Source: [Clostridium] clostridioforme AGR2157
GTDB taxonomy: Bacteria > Bacillota > Clostridia > Lachnospirales > Lachnospiraceae
DNA length: 44,729 bases
Assembly (NCBI RefSeq): GCF_000424325.1
Contig: NZ_AUJR01000042.1
Coordinates: 1 to 44,729, forward strand
Direction: 5' to 3'
The position numbers were made by a program, and so were the translations under genes. Each line of letters begins with the position of its first letter. Position 1 is the first letter of the stretch. This document shows positions 44,400 through 44,729 of the stretch, piece after piece. Below the pieces are notes generated by a model. It ran no database searches. It was not told the origin of the DNA and was given only the letters and a program-made list of their open reading frames with translations.

Positions 44400-44729
44400 G
44401 TGCGCCCGGCGGGCGCACGTTCTAACGGGTGAAAGTCCCTGACCCGCCCGGCAGTGGGAAGGGTGCAGCCAATGGCAAGGGCGTCATCGTGAGGTGGGGT
44501 CTGAAGGAAGCCGGAGGCAAACCACTGGCCTGTAAAAGTTGTCCGGATAGGCTGTGAAGCGTGGATGAGGTTGCCTAACAAACTAAAGTCCAATAACTGC
44601 ACGGAACGCCAGCAGTAAACGGGGCAGGTATAAGTGGGAAAGAACGTGTGAGTACCCGGGGAGGTCTCACGGACGTGAAAGTGGCGATAAAACATTCGCT
44701 GTCACGGAGTAAAGCTTGCCGTGAGAAGT
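44400..44729 (+). mobile_element. 5' part of a bacterial group II intron (domain I), cut by window end
   Basis: The sequence opens with the group II 5' consensus GTGCG (44400-44404) and a GC-rich first hairpin (GTGCGCCC...GGGCGCAC). It continues with AACGGGTGAAAGTCCC, AACTAAAGTCCAATAAC and GTGAGTACCCGGGGAGGTCT-like stretches that I recognise from domain I of Firmicute group II introns. No ORF is seen in the 330 bases, as expected for the structured RNA upstream of the reverse-transcriptase gene. The 3' part and the encoded protein would lie beyond the window. Confidence 0.75.

Overview
The window reads as chromosomal DNA of a gut Firmicute of the Lachnospiraceae, most like the Enterocloster (Clostridium bolteae/clostridioforme) group. 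This is inferred from gene content and style: an LPKTG surface protein, a BglG/PTS locus, many ABC systems, YesM/YesN-type two-component genes, strong AGGAGG ribosome sites and roughly even base composition. No rRNA or tRNA gene and no CRISPR array was seen.

Layout. 1-2.2 kb: the 3' part of a repeat-built LPxTG surface protein. 2.4-6.8 kb (minus strand): a beta-glucoside operon, licT-PTS IIBCA-6-phospho-beta-glucosidase, preceded by a promoter and a ribonucleic antiterminator (RAT) overlapping a terminator. 6.9-8.8 kb: pieces of broken genes, namely an OYE-type flavin oxidoreductase, an XRE regulator, an IS66 accessory gene, a Mob/Pre relaxase and a second LPxTG-like surface protein. 9-11.7 kb: SDR dehydrogenase, zinc alcohol dehydrogenase with a Gln/Pro/Ser-rich extension, and a cytidylate-kinase-like protein. 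12-15.9 kb: MarR regulator, membrane-fusion protein and two ABC-2 permeases with no ATPase beside them. 16-17.7 kb: a second decayed stretch with MATE, RpiR/MurR, murQ and MarR remnants joined by deletions. 17.8-21.3 kb: a heterodimeric ABC exporter. 22-23.6 kb (minus): SsuBC/TauBC-like importer ATPase and permease, whose likely type of binding protein lies at 36-37 kb on the same strand. 23.8-27.5 kb: polysaccharide deacetylase, HIT protein, D,D-carboxypeptidase.

27.8-35.8 kb: a sugar ABC importer (double ATPase, permease, lipoprotein) followed by a YesN-type response regulator, a short histidine kinase with almost no extracellular part, and, start-stop overlapping the kinase, a full-length relative of the double sugar ATPase that has lost every nucleotide-binding motif. 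This dead ATPase joined to a sensor-poor kinase is the most interesting arrangement here: it may tell the kinase the state of the sugar transporter.

37.4-42.9 kb: two multi-membrane proteins (the first DUF5058-like), two M20 metallopeptidases and a regulator made of an N-terminal sensor-like part, a degenerate GGDEF-like part and a C-terminal HTH. It looks like an uncharacterised uptake-and-hydrolysis system for a peptide or acyl-amino-acid substrate. 43-44.7 kb: a HAD phosphatase, a six-codon leader ORF and a YerC-type TrpR-like regulator, then a strong terminator immediately followed by the 5' end of a group II intron that runs off the window.
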